DNA from: Sepiola atlantica
Lineage: Eukaryota > Mollusca > Cephalopoda > Sepiida > Sepiolidae
Direction: 5' to 3'
DNA: 64,000 bases
Assembly: GCA_963556195.1 (NCBI GenBank)
Contig: OY744519.1
Span: 35,289,801-35,353,800, forward strand
Shown here: positions 1-11,023 of the stretch, piece by piece
How the letters are laid out: the number at the start of each line of letters is the position of its first letter
Numbering within the stretch: the first letter of the stretch is position 1
The notes under the pieces: generated by a model
What the model was told of the DNA's origin: nothing
The model's input: the letters and a program-made list of their open reading frames with translations, nothing else
The model's database searches: none
Position numbers and translations under genes: made by a program

Positions 1-414
1 CCGTTTTGTATATTTAATTCTAGCATACCATATTATGTGAGCATGTAAGAAAGGCGTATTCCAATTTACGTTCGTAAAATGAGATCTTTTTCAGCTCAGT
101 TGTTGTTTTCTCTGCTTCCTGTTTAGATCTTTTGTCCCCCTTTCAAATCTCTCCATTCGCGGCCATGATAGGAATTTTGCAAAGAAAACAGAAAAACATG
201 GATAAAACACCGCCGAATAATAAATAAAAGAAAAAAAGTTTCACAGAGCTTAAGCACGAGATGTTTACCGATCGTGAGCTGAAAAGAAACTGACCACGTG
301 GTCATTTGTTGTTTTATTACTGGGAGTTCGACTGTTTTCCTATTGGAAGGAAACTAACCACGTGATTATCTGTCGTTTTGTTTTGCTTTCTTTCCGCTGG
401 TTTGATTATTGGAG
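1..414. other. AT-rich stretch, nothing recognised
   Basis: I see no coding signature, RNA gene or repeat. The short open frames on the minus strand have no recognisable domains. Confidence 0.6.
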
Positions 415-735
415 ATGAGTTCGAATATTGAAACCTTTTTATGTGAGAAAAACACAAACATTTTCGAATATAAGAGCAGTTCAAGCCGAAAAAAAAACCG
501 ACAAAAAATATGTTCGAATGTAGGAGAAATTTTGCTAAGAAAATCTTTAAATATGGCTTCAATGTGTTTCGATGTACAAACAGAAAACAATCTGAAACAA
601 CGCGAAACATTCCGAATATAGGAACATTTTAGCGTAGTACACCACGCCCACAGCCCAAAAGAATGTGCGAACATAAGAAAAGACAATGTTAGATTTTTGA
701 ATGGAGAAACATTCGAATATAGATATTACACGATC
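415..735 (+). repeat. Degenerate minisatellite, about 50 bp period, about 7 units
   Basis: Variants of the core ttcgaatataNgaNa recur near 421, 465, 513, 567, 610, 664 and 711, spaced roughly 43-55 bp apart, each followed by an A-rich stretch. The units are strongly diverged, so this is an old tandem array. The open frames crossing it on both strands are composition artefacts. Confidence 0.6.
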
Positions 736-861
736 GTAGAACTTAAAACCCCATATTAACGCGGGAAAGGTGTTCTTTAAGAAAAATTGCATCAATACAC
801 ATAGAGGGCGGTACTTTTTGTCACATATTTCATATCCTCAAATCTATAATAAACACCAAAT

Positions 862-892
862 ATATACACACATACACACACACTTACACACA

Positions 893-955
<63 letters not shown>
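862..955. repeat. Compound microsatellite (CA)n then (TA)n
   Basis: Alternating CA to about 921, then TA to about 955. It forms the left boundary of the module at 956-1362. Confidence 0.95.
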
Positions 956-1479
<524 letters not shown>

Positions 1480-2175
1480 AAACCATTTCAAGTGTTTATT
1501 AGATGGGAAAATGCAAAAAACAATTCCGACCCCTCCGTCTGTTGAAATGTATTCAGTAAGAAAACTGTCACTCTATTTCCGTAATGAGACGTATTCTTTT
1601 TTGTTTCTTTGTTTCATATCGATTGGGTTCTGTTTTCCTTATTTAAAACTCTTCAGTTTGATAGGTTTATTACTTACTTTCCCGTTTTGTTTTTTAACTT
1701 CACCAACTGAGACGTTGTTTTATATGAATATGAATATTAGTGCGAACACTGGCGAACCATAATTTCACGTTATTTCCGATGGAGGGTATACACACCCTAC
1801 CGAAAGAATGATATATTATCAAAAGAATATCTTGTTTTAATTTCTGTACTTACTTGCCATCGTGCCAAGATCAAAGTGTAGCATTTATTCTATATACATG
1901 ACATTTCGGTCGATATACCTCCGGCCTTATTCGGATTCATTCTTCATTTACGGTGCTGTTTATTTTTCCATTCTTATGATTACTGTTTATTATTTGTATA
2001 CGCGGATGTTTCTAACGTCCTAAAATCAGATAATCTGCCGATTGTCACGTTTATTTTTGAATTCATGAGCAGTCCTTTGTAGCGTGACACAAACAATCGC
2101 GCGGGACGTGACATCAACGTACTTATGCGTCAATGAATTTAGATATTCGAAACCCGTTAGTTCGAGTTAGTAATA
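1480..2175. other. Spacer with one degenerate hammerhead-like motif
   Basis: No gene is recognised. The 83-residue open frame at 1511-1762 is hydrophobic but has no identifiable family. The only structured signal is the motif at 1896-1942. Confidence 0.5.
1896..1942 (-). ncRNA. Degenerate hammerhead-like motif
   Basis: On the minus strand, CCGAATAAGGC followed by a short hairpin, then GACCGAAATGTC. It matches the layout of the site at 5589-5635 (AAGGC ... GCCGAAA) but the CTGANGA box has changed to CGAATAA, so catalysis is unlikely. Probably a relic of a PLE pseudo-LTR. Confidence 0.35.
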
Positions 2176-2401
2176 AACTGATATTATATTAAATGTGTAT
2201 CTATTACTAATGGAGATTGAGTATCTGTCTCTCTACTATTGTACTTCTATTACTAATAGAAATTTGGTATCTGCCTGGACGAAGCCAAAACTATAATATC
2301 ACTTTAATAAATTGTACTATTGTTCTTCTGTTATTAACGAAGATTTGGTATCTGTCTGTCTGAATTCGAAACTATACAATTACTTCTCTTAATTGTACTA
2401 T
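2176..2401 (+). repeat. Degenerate tandem repeat, about 90 bp period, about 2.5 units
   Basis: Repeated blocks of the form tctattactaatNgA, ttggtatctg, a short variable part and attgtactatt. Units start near 2195, 2247 and 2328. Confidence 0.55.
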
Positions 2402-2403
2402 TA

Positions 2404-2862
2404 GGGGTGGGACGTAATGGGTGAAAATTTCAGATTCATGCGAGTAGTATTTTTTTGTGTTCATTTATACATAAATAACACTAAACAATCAATCATTTTG
2501 AAAATTTTGCAAAATTCAGAAGGTGCAGGCCAATAGTTTTTGGCTATTTTACATTCATGAAAAACCTTTCACAGCCTTAAAATGGTCCTAAATTAAAGTA
2601 CTATATCAGATTTAACCATCTATATCCATTCATAGCGTTTGAGGATGTTTTAGGACCTGCCATGTCGCATGAAACCACTTTTTCACCGAAAAATGACGAA
2701 TTTTGAGTCCCGTGGAGCCCTAACGGTTATTTTTGGCCTGCACCTTCTGAATTTTGCAAAATTTTCAAAATGTTTGATTGTTTAAGTGTTATTTATGCAT
2801 AAATGAACACAAAAAATACTACTTGCATGAATCTGAAATTTCCATCAATTACGTCCCACCCC
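2404..2862. mobile_element. MITE with long terminal inverted repeats
   Basis: A 459 bp element starts GGGGTGGGACGTAAT and ends with the exact complement. The inverted ends run about 130 bp each (2404-2533 and about 2732-2862) with scattered mismatches. It is flanked by TA on both sides (2402-2403, 2863-2864), which suggests a TA target duplication and a Tc1/mariner/IS630-type transposase in trans. No ORF lies inside. The similarity of the ends to some hAT termini was considered, but no 8 bp duplication is visible. Confidence 0.8.
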
Positions 2863-2945
2863 TAGCACTATTGTACTATCTTTTAATACTCAATTCAGTT
2901 TACTATACAATTTCAGACTAATGCATTACCTTACAATGCTTAATT

Positions 2946-3165
2946 TAGGAGGAGTGTAGTATATGTCTAGTTTGGTATGGTAAAATTCTCCCAGGCATAC
3001 CCTCTTCTTTTTTAAGGGGGGTAATATAGTATCTGTTCTGTAGCTACGATACCATCCTTCCAGGCATTAACTCCTTCTTTTAGAGTGATTAGTATAGTAT
3101 TTGTTATGTAAGCATAATACCATCCTCCTAGGGATTGCCTTCTCTTTTTTTGATGTAATGATTTG
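2946..3165 (+). repeat. Degenerate tandem repeat, about 85 bp period, 3 units
   Basis: Three units share a block resembling tagtatNtgt, gNtacNataccatcc and a C-rich plus T-rich tail, starting near 2950, 3030 and 3100. Confidence 0.55.
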
Positions 3166-4577
3166 CTAGCAAAAATATGCTACCTAGCATATAGGAAGAC
3201 TCTTTCATATGTCTTATTTTCCACAGTTTTCTTTTTATTATTGATATTTTACACGGCGTGGGATGATTTAACCTTCAAACCTCTAATTATTAATATTTAA
3301 TGGTTTTCCATCTTATTGACAAAAGTTGACTAGTGCCTCCGTTTTATTCTTTAAAACATCTTCAGAGAATCGAGGAAATATTGTTTAGGGCCATGTTTTT
3401 CACTGTGAATGTTATTATAAGGTTGAAAGTACCTCCCATGTTTTAGATATTTTAGTCCCGTCTTCAAATTATGGGGTAGCAAAGCACAGGACGCCCCCAC
3501 AAATTATGGTTCATAGTGTAGCTTTGTGGCACCAAATAACAAATATGACGTAGCCCTTCTGAATTATTTTTACGTGGTTCCAAAAATAAACGTTTTGCTC
3601 GACCTTTTTATTATCGTCATGTAATATCTAGTTATTATCGATAGATCTTTATTAGAATTTTTACCATTCCTTTAAGCGTAATTATTCATATATGTCTTGT
3701 ATTTGGTTTACCTGGTATTTTCCTCAAGTAGTTTTTAAAAAAATAATTTTCATGAGCTCTCTAGCTTCTACAATTACTTAAATGATGTAGATCTTCATAA
3801 GATTTCAGTTTTTTTTTCATTTTGTACATAAGACGTTGCATTTAGTTATATTCTCCCTCTCACCTCTGTTTAAGCCAGAATCATTATGAACACTGACTTA
3901 AACTACGGTGGCTTCTCTCCCATTTTCGTCCCATATCACTATGTCAGGTATAACAGCTCCGTTCTCTAAGTATGTAGCTGAAGGAATTGGTTAGTCATAG
4001 TGGATGGTGTATAACTTATTTCAACAGTACTTTCTGGTATATGTTCCCAGGATTGCAGGTATAATAGATATTCAATATTTTACAGAAAGTCCAGTGGAGA
4101 TATTTACACACTCCATAGTGTCGGATTGGATAGTAACCGTGCCACAAGAGAACCTTACAACTTCGTTGAGAGGATTCCTTTTAGTTCGTCAGGATTCTAC
4201 GTATCAAATAAAAAAATTGTAATATGGACGAAGGATGATTCGACAGCTGATTGTCTAATCGTTTACTCCAGCATGGTTTAACACAATATAATTCTGGTTG
4301 CTGGTACCGTTCACAGCACCCGTTCCGGACTTGACAGAGTACGAAACCGATTTCGAAATCTAGTGGTCGGGTGTTTGTTTTCTCTTCTCTACAGGCCCTC
4401 TCTCACAGAAGATAGTTTGCTAGTATTTTTCTAAGCTGTCGTTATACTCATGGGATGCGCTCGACTGAGATCCAATTAATGGTTCTCTTGTAAACATTCT
4501 AAACATAAACTCGTCTAGTTACAACAGCTGTAAATAATTTTCCTTTCTTCCTCTATGTATCTAAAACTAAACTTCAA
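3166..4577. other. AT-rich spacer, no gene recognised
   Basis: The 72-residue frame at 4004-4222 has no family I recognise. A short block close to gcaaagcacagNacg occurs near 3480 and again near 4930 and 6070, hinting at an old dispersed repeat. Confidence 0.4.
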
Positions 4578-4711
4578 TAAGACAAGTTTCCTTACGAGAA
4601 TTACCCGTCTGTGGAACACAATCTCACGGGGATGCTACCCAGCTGACTACAACATTGTCGTTTTCAAGTCAAATGTTAATAAATTCTTGTTGGGCCATTC
4701 TCTTAAATAAT
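4578..4711 (+). pseudogene. LINE reverse transcriptase C-terminal remnant
   Basis: One frame reads about 42 residues containing ITRLWNTIS, YNIVVFKSNVNKFL and a stop. This is the layout at the very C-terminus of Jockey/CR1-group ORF2 proteins (LWN, then FK..VN..L), also seen in the LINE copy at 50835-52213. The upstream sequence is too decayed to follow. It is an ancient 5'-truncated insertion. Confidence 0.5.
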
Positions 4712-7224
4712 CAAAGTCTTGCCCAGTATTAACTATCGTTATCCATCCTCACGGTGCTGTCTTACCGTTCTTTTAACCAATTCATTAACTTTTATGTTCG
4801 AGTAACAAGTATTCACTGGTTACTAAACACAAATTGAACAAAATCAATATAACGTTGCTTATATTTATTGCCGTCTTTTACGAGCATTTATATAAAGCGC
4901 GCTCCCTAACGGAAACACAGTTGCGGGAGCAAAGCACAGAACGTCATCGCAACCGTATTCACAGTGGGCTCCCTGAGCCCACTACTGGGAGAGAAAAGCA
5001 CAGCACGTCTTCGCTTTTCGAAATCAACTTTATTTTCTATCGCTTTACAATAAGCTCACCGTATTTGTGAAAATCTGTTTTAAGTTTTACTCATTTTTTT
5101 TCTGAACAACCAAACACCAATGTTTATTTTAATAAGTTGTTGTCACATTAAAGGGTCGATAATAAATAAGACAATATGGTGGCATATTTACTAGAGTGTG
5201 TATTTAGAGAAATACAGAATAATATGTTACAGAAAGACTGTTCCGAGACTGCATTGAGACTTCGTCGTAATATTCTCTATACATAGTGTCTGGACGAGTC
5301 CATATATTCACAAAATAGAGGAAAACACAATCACACAATAACATAAGTACATACCTATTTTCCCAAATCACAAACTATCAAAAACAATTTCTTAGAATTT
5401 AAAATCTGCATTCTATTCGCTAACTTATATTTTGCGTAATCAAATTATTTTGCAAATAATTTTAAAACTCCGTTTTAAATGCAAGGGAAATTTGACGTTG
5501 AAATTTTAATTTAAAGACTATTTTTGCATTACCTGTTTATAGTATGTTAAATATTGTTATAGTGGGTGCTTTTAAATTCATAATGAACCTGAAGAAGGCC
5601 GTATGGCACATCTGCCGAAACATCATAGAAATGTCTATGTTGATGTTGATGAGGGAAATAATACGAAAGAAGACAAGGTAAATGATGTTAATAAACAGTA
5701 ACAATGTAAATCATCCATTTACTATTTTCAGGTTTGGTTGTTGTCATCGTAACATTTCAGACGTTTTTCTCCAGCCTTCTTCTTGTTGTAACGTTATTGT
5801 TTCGTATGTTCGTTACGGGCACAACGCACAAAAGTCTGTGATGTTCTTCAAATGTTTATGTGTGACCTTGATTTTATTAGTTATGTGTCACGTCGTCATG
5901 CTTGCTGGGAGGATTCCCTTCTAGCTCATCAAGACGCCATGTTACTTAAAACTATAAATTTGCACTTACTTTCTTTGGGCAATCACAAATGCAGCCTCAG
6001 AATGAATTTTAATGGTATCTATATTACTCATTCCATTTATTGAAGAAGGTTTTCTACCGGAGCCCTACTAGAGGAGCAAAGCATATGCTGTTCTCTTTAC
6101 TCAGTATCATTTTTTTCTTTTCCTTTGTTTTCTGATCGACTTATTTATAACATAAATTGTTTTTGTTTTTACACATGCTTTGCTAAAAACCGAGCCAAGC
6201 GTTTATTTTACAAATTAACCTACAGATGTTTATAAATCACATCTTTCAAAACCATTTCAGACTTGAATTCCAAATAAAACCCAACTCTGCATTTGGATAT
6301 CTACCCTATATTTTTATAGCTAACCCTCGTTACAAAAACCGCTACTATCGTCATTGTTATTGCTATAACCAGTTAGCGCATTAGTATAATTATTATTATT
6401 ATGATTATAACTTTCTCTACCCTTACGATTAATCTTCTTAGATGGTGCTTTGTGTTGCCCACAAGTACCTTCATAGTATTTGAACCCAATCCTTTATTAG
6501 AATCTTATTTGTATTAAATTCGCCTTCAATATTTTAGGAATTGTGACGTTTTTCTAGTTAACTTGAAGGATTGTCTTACTGTCTTTTCTCAGGATTGAAC
6601 GCAGAAGCGTACGATCACCTGTCTACTTTATCTAACACCCAAGTGATTTCGGTCACGTGTCGCTGGAAAATACTAAATAATGATGAAAATTCTTCATTCT
6701 AAAAATAAATGCATGTGTTAGCGCTGCCAAACGAAATCCTTTGTTATTTTATTCATTAGTGTGTATATAATTTTTCTTTCACGGATTCATAATTAAAAAA
6801 ATAGAACTAATTAAAAAGTGAGCGAGTTAGAATAATTAAAAAATAAACGAGTTAAAATAATTAAAAACTGAACGAGAAAAACAACATAACGTACTGATTT
6901 GATTTCGACAATTAAACGCGGGAAATATTGTTTCAAAGAAAACGAACATTTTTTTAATCATACACATTTTTTTAGCTCAAATAATACAAATATATATATG
7001 AAGACGCTGTAGTATAAACGTTAGTCAAAACACAAAAAGTAACCTCCACGGACCTTTCGTTTGCAGTAAATAACTCTTCCCACGAGAGATCAGAGCAATT
7101 GGACTTCAAAGAAAATGGCGGTTAAATATGGCTGAATTGATAACACTTATTTTTGTTTTAGCTCACTGTCTAAAATAAAGCTACACATTTATCAGACAAT
7201 GAATAATATTCTGAAATCATATGA

Positions 7225-7227
<3 letters not shown>
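4712..7227. other. Spacer, mostly unassigned
   Basis: About 2.5 kb with no gene that I can support. It contains the hammerhead-like site at 5589-5635 and a short ATT-rich run near 6383-6403. The open frames at 4834-5070 and 5682-6043 lack recognisable motifs. Confidence 0.45.
5589..5635 (+). ncRNA. Hammerhead-like motif
   Basis: CTGAAGA (5589-5595), stem II GGC/GCC around a 14 nt loop, GAAA (5617-5620), stem III ACAT/ATGT with a 7 nt loop, and C at position 17 (5635), a classical GTC cleavage triplet. Stem I pairing with the flanks is poor, so activity is doubtful. PLE origin is inferred. Confidence 0.5.
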
Positions 7228-7273
<46 letters not shown>

Positions 7274-7299
7274 TAAATTACATTATATATATATATATA
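7228..7299. repeat. (TA)n microsatellite, interrupted
   Basis: TA at 7228-7271 and 7284-7299 forms the left boundary of the PLE fragment. The Ile-Tyr codons it creates are fused in frame to the endonuclease remnant. Confidence 0.95.
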
Positions 7300-7877
7300 A
7301 AAAAGTTGCTTTATTTAATGGCGGTAAATTTATTGGCCCGTCACGTTGCCCTATTTATTTGAAACTCCCTTGGTTGGGTTCTGACGGCCTTGACATTGTT
7401 AAAAGGATTTCTTCTTCTACTCAACGTTGTTTTCCGGCAACCATGTTGAGGGTAGTTTACACGACTCGAACCTTTTTCTCTTCTTTTCGTAAGGATGTTT
7501 TGCCAGCCATTCAAAAGAATTCTGTAGTTTATAAATTCATGTGTCAGTGTGGAGCTGACTACGTTGGCAAGACATCCCAAAGATTAGAATTTAGAATATC
7601 CCAACACATACCACGTGATATTCGCCTACACAAGGTTTCGAGATCATCCGGGAACTTCCAGGCACAGGAATCAGCCATCGGTAATCACCTCGTTAGTACA
7701 AATAGTTGTTCTGACAGGTATTCCGATGGGTGGTTTTCTGTTTTACACAGTGCCAGGTCGAACTACCATCTCAATATTCTTGAGGCGTTAGTCATTAACA
7801 ACTATCGACCTAGCCTGTGTAGACAAAAGATTTTGAAACATCAGTTGGAGATCTTTAATGATTCAAAGCCACCATAA
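7300..7877 (+). pseudogene. Canonical PLE C-terminal GIY-YIG endonuclease fragment
   Basis: An uninterrupted frame of about 190 codons ends at 7877. It contains a linker with KLPWLG and FRKDVLP, then the nuclease core VVYKFMCQCGADYVGKTSQR (the YVG line with the Arg on the following helix), conserved His residues (SQHIP, GNHLV), the acidic ILEALVI line and a C-terminal NNYRPSLCRQ block. This is the order found at the C-terminus of Penelope/Neptune/Poseidon-type proteins. The RT part is absent and the copy begins inside (TA)n, so it is 5'-truncated. The nuclease itself looks intact. Family-level placement within PLEs is uncertain. Confidence 0.8.
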
Positions 7878-8165
7878 CGTTGAGAGATTTAATTTTTTTT
7901 TTTTTTTTTTTTCCTTCTCATTCGTTTCCTCCAACTGAAATAAGTTTTATTTATTTTTTTTTCTCCCCCCTTCATTTCTCATTCGACTTTTAGTTTTTAA
8001 TTTACCATTCTGACGTTTCCTCTCAGAGGGTCAGACGACAAGGCCTTAAGGTAATTTTAACAATTTTCCTTTTTTTTTTTTTTCCCTCACTCGTCTGTTT
8101 CATTGATTTTAATAATGCTTCCTCTAAAATTAATCCTACCATTCTGTTGTACACGTAATTTACTT

Positions 8166-8170
<5 letters not shown>
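7878..8170 (+). other. 3' untranslated part of the PLE fragment, with a possible decayed hammerhead
   Basis: T-rich sequence between the endonuclease stop and the next (TA)n array. Near 8000-8058 TTACC, CTGACGT, a CCTC/GAGG hairpin, GACGACAAGGCCTT and AAGGTAA resemble a decayed hammerhead in the layout of the 1064-1111 motif, but the core has several changes. Confidence 0.35.

Positions 8171-8171
<1 letters not shown>

Positions 8172-8210
<39 letters not shown>
8172..8210. repeat. (TA)n microsatellite
   Basis: Right boundary of the PLE fragment. Confidence 0.95.
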
Positions 8211-8212
<2 letters not shown>

Positions 8213-8759
8213 TAACTACATGATGTATATTTATACTCTCCGTTAACAGTAATGTAGAAACACATAAATAAATGAATAGTATCATTTAAAATGCGATATA
8301 ATTTACCGTGAATCAGTATGTAGATCTCCGACAGTCAGTCAAGGTTTTGAATCTCGCTAGATCTAACTAAATGAATGAGTTTTAGAGTCGACTAAATACA
8401 TTTTCTGTAGATAACTATATTTTAAATTATAGATACATTATGAAACGTTCAGTTCAATAACTATAACTTTAGTTGTATGATAAGGAGATCATTAAACACA
8501 TATTTATTATAAATAACTATGTTATGCCAGGCCTACACTTTCCTAACGTCTTAAAAACTTGACGTCTTTCTGCTTGTGTCGTGATTCGACCCCTCAGGGT
8601 TAATACCATGAAAATGAGGAGGAAGAAAAAAAGAAAGAAAACTATTAGACAGTCTCGCCTGACAAAGTTGTTCTACAACGGAAGATTGCAAAAAAAAAAA
8701 TTAAATAAATAAATGTTTCATTTAAAGTTGCACGAGTGTTGATTTTCAAAATATTTCAC

Positions 8760-8762
<3 letters not shown>
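8211..8762. other. AT-rich spacer
   Basis: Nothing recognised between two (TA)n arrays. It may be another TA-seeded insertion but it has no diagnostic motif. Confidence 0.4.
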
Positions 8763-8830
<68 letters not shown>

Positions 8831-8879
8831 AAAGATGCTTTGAGTCATTTTAAAAAAAGAAAAGAAAAGAAGTAAAATG

Positions 8880-8936
<57 letters not shown>

Positions 8937-9046
8937 CTACGTCCTGTAATGGTCGACTTAACGCAATCATCTGTATGCCTCTACCGTTCAGGAAGTTGTA
9001 AGATACACGGTTTTATTATCGCCAGTAAAAACAATAACAAATACAT

Positions 9047-9115
<69 letters not shown>

Positions 9116-9164
9116 GTCTAAAAAAGCTTTGAGTCATTTTTAAAAGAAGAAAAGAAGTAAAATG

Positions 9165-9203
<39 letters not shown>

Positions 9204-9313
9204 CTACGTCCTGTAATGGTCGACTTAATGCAATCATTTGTATGCCTCTACCATTCAGGAAGTTGTAAGATACACGGCTTTATTATCGCCAGTTAAAACA
9301 ATAACAAATACAT

Positions 9314-9351
<38 letters not shown>

Positions 9352-9535
9352 AAAAGAAACTTTGAGTCATTTAAAATAAAAGAAAAGAAAAGAAGTAAAA
9401 TGCAGTTTATATATATATAATTAAACTACGTCCTGTAATGGTCGACTTAACGCAATCATCTGTATACCTCTACCGTTCAGGAAGTTGTAAGATACACGGT
9501 TTTATTATCGCCAGTAAAAACAATAACAAATACAT

Positions 9536-9586
<51 letters not shown>
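8763..9586 (+). repeat. Tandem triplication of a composite unit with nested (TA)n
   Basis: After an initial TA array (8763-8826), three copies follow of this layout: a block of about 55 bp ending aaaatgcagttt, a TA run, a block of about 120 bp from attaaactacgtcctg to aatacattact, and a second TA run. Copies span about 8826-9117, 9112-9348 and 9349-9586. The non-TA blocks are nearly identical while TA lengths differ greatly, so the triplication is recent and TA arrays changed length afterwards. Confidence 0.85.
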
Positions 9587-10440
<854 letters not shown>

Positions 10441-10450
10441 TATATATATA

Positions 10451-10490
10451 TAGTCTCGGAAGTTCTTTTAACCTTCAAAACTGGGGAAAA
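10451..10490 (-). repeat. Pseudo-LTR-like direct repeat, downstream copy
   Basis: Forty bases starting tagtctcggaagttcttt are identical to 13961-14000. Direct short repeats of this kind are typical of PLE insertions. Confidence 0.8.
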
Positions 10491-11023
10491 AAAAAAAAAA
10501 ATTTGTTGAAAGATTTTAGTCTAGTAAGTCAATCAATCTACTGCAATCACTATTTTAGTTTACTTCCAAGAATATACTCTAATATAAATATATTTTTATC
10601 TATGTTTTTATATATAAGGGATCGTCAGTTGTTTACCATGAAAACTGTTTCGGGATTTTAAAAACAAAACAGTATTTCTTTATCATGGCATCCCAGCAGT
10701 GTTGATCAGACCCCACCTCCCTATTTAATAATTATTTTTTAATTTAAAAAGTTTACAAATATTTGATTTAGTTTTGCCTCCAGATTTGTTTTTCTAAAGT
10801 ATTAAAATATAGTTTCCTTACCTGTGTTGTTCCTTTCAAAGTGGGTATTTACTATTTTACAGAACATCTATTTTATAGAGTTAGATGATTCCATTATAAT
10901 AACCCCCCTTTTTTCCCTTGGTTATTATCTTTGTCTACAAATGTTTTAAAATTAAAAATATATTTATAAAAATATTTCATATATACATATATATATACAT
11001 TTATTTATTTATTTTATCATGGA

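Noticed and set aside
317..800. Overlapping frames of 78-106 codons near the window start
   Set aside because: They are generated by the about 50 bp degenerate minisatellite in several frames; no domain.
4004..4222. 72-codon plus-strand frame
   Set aside because: No family resemblance and no supporting signals; left unannotated.
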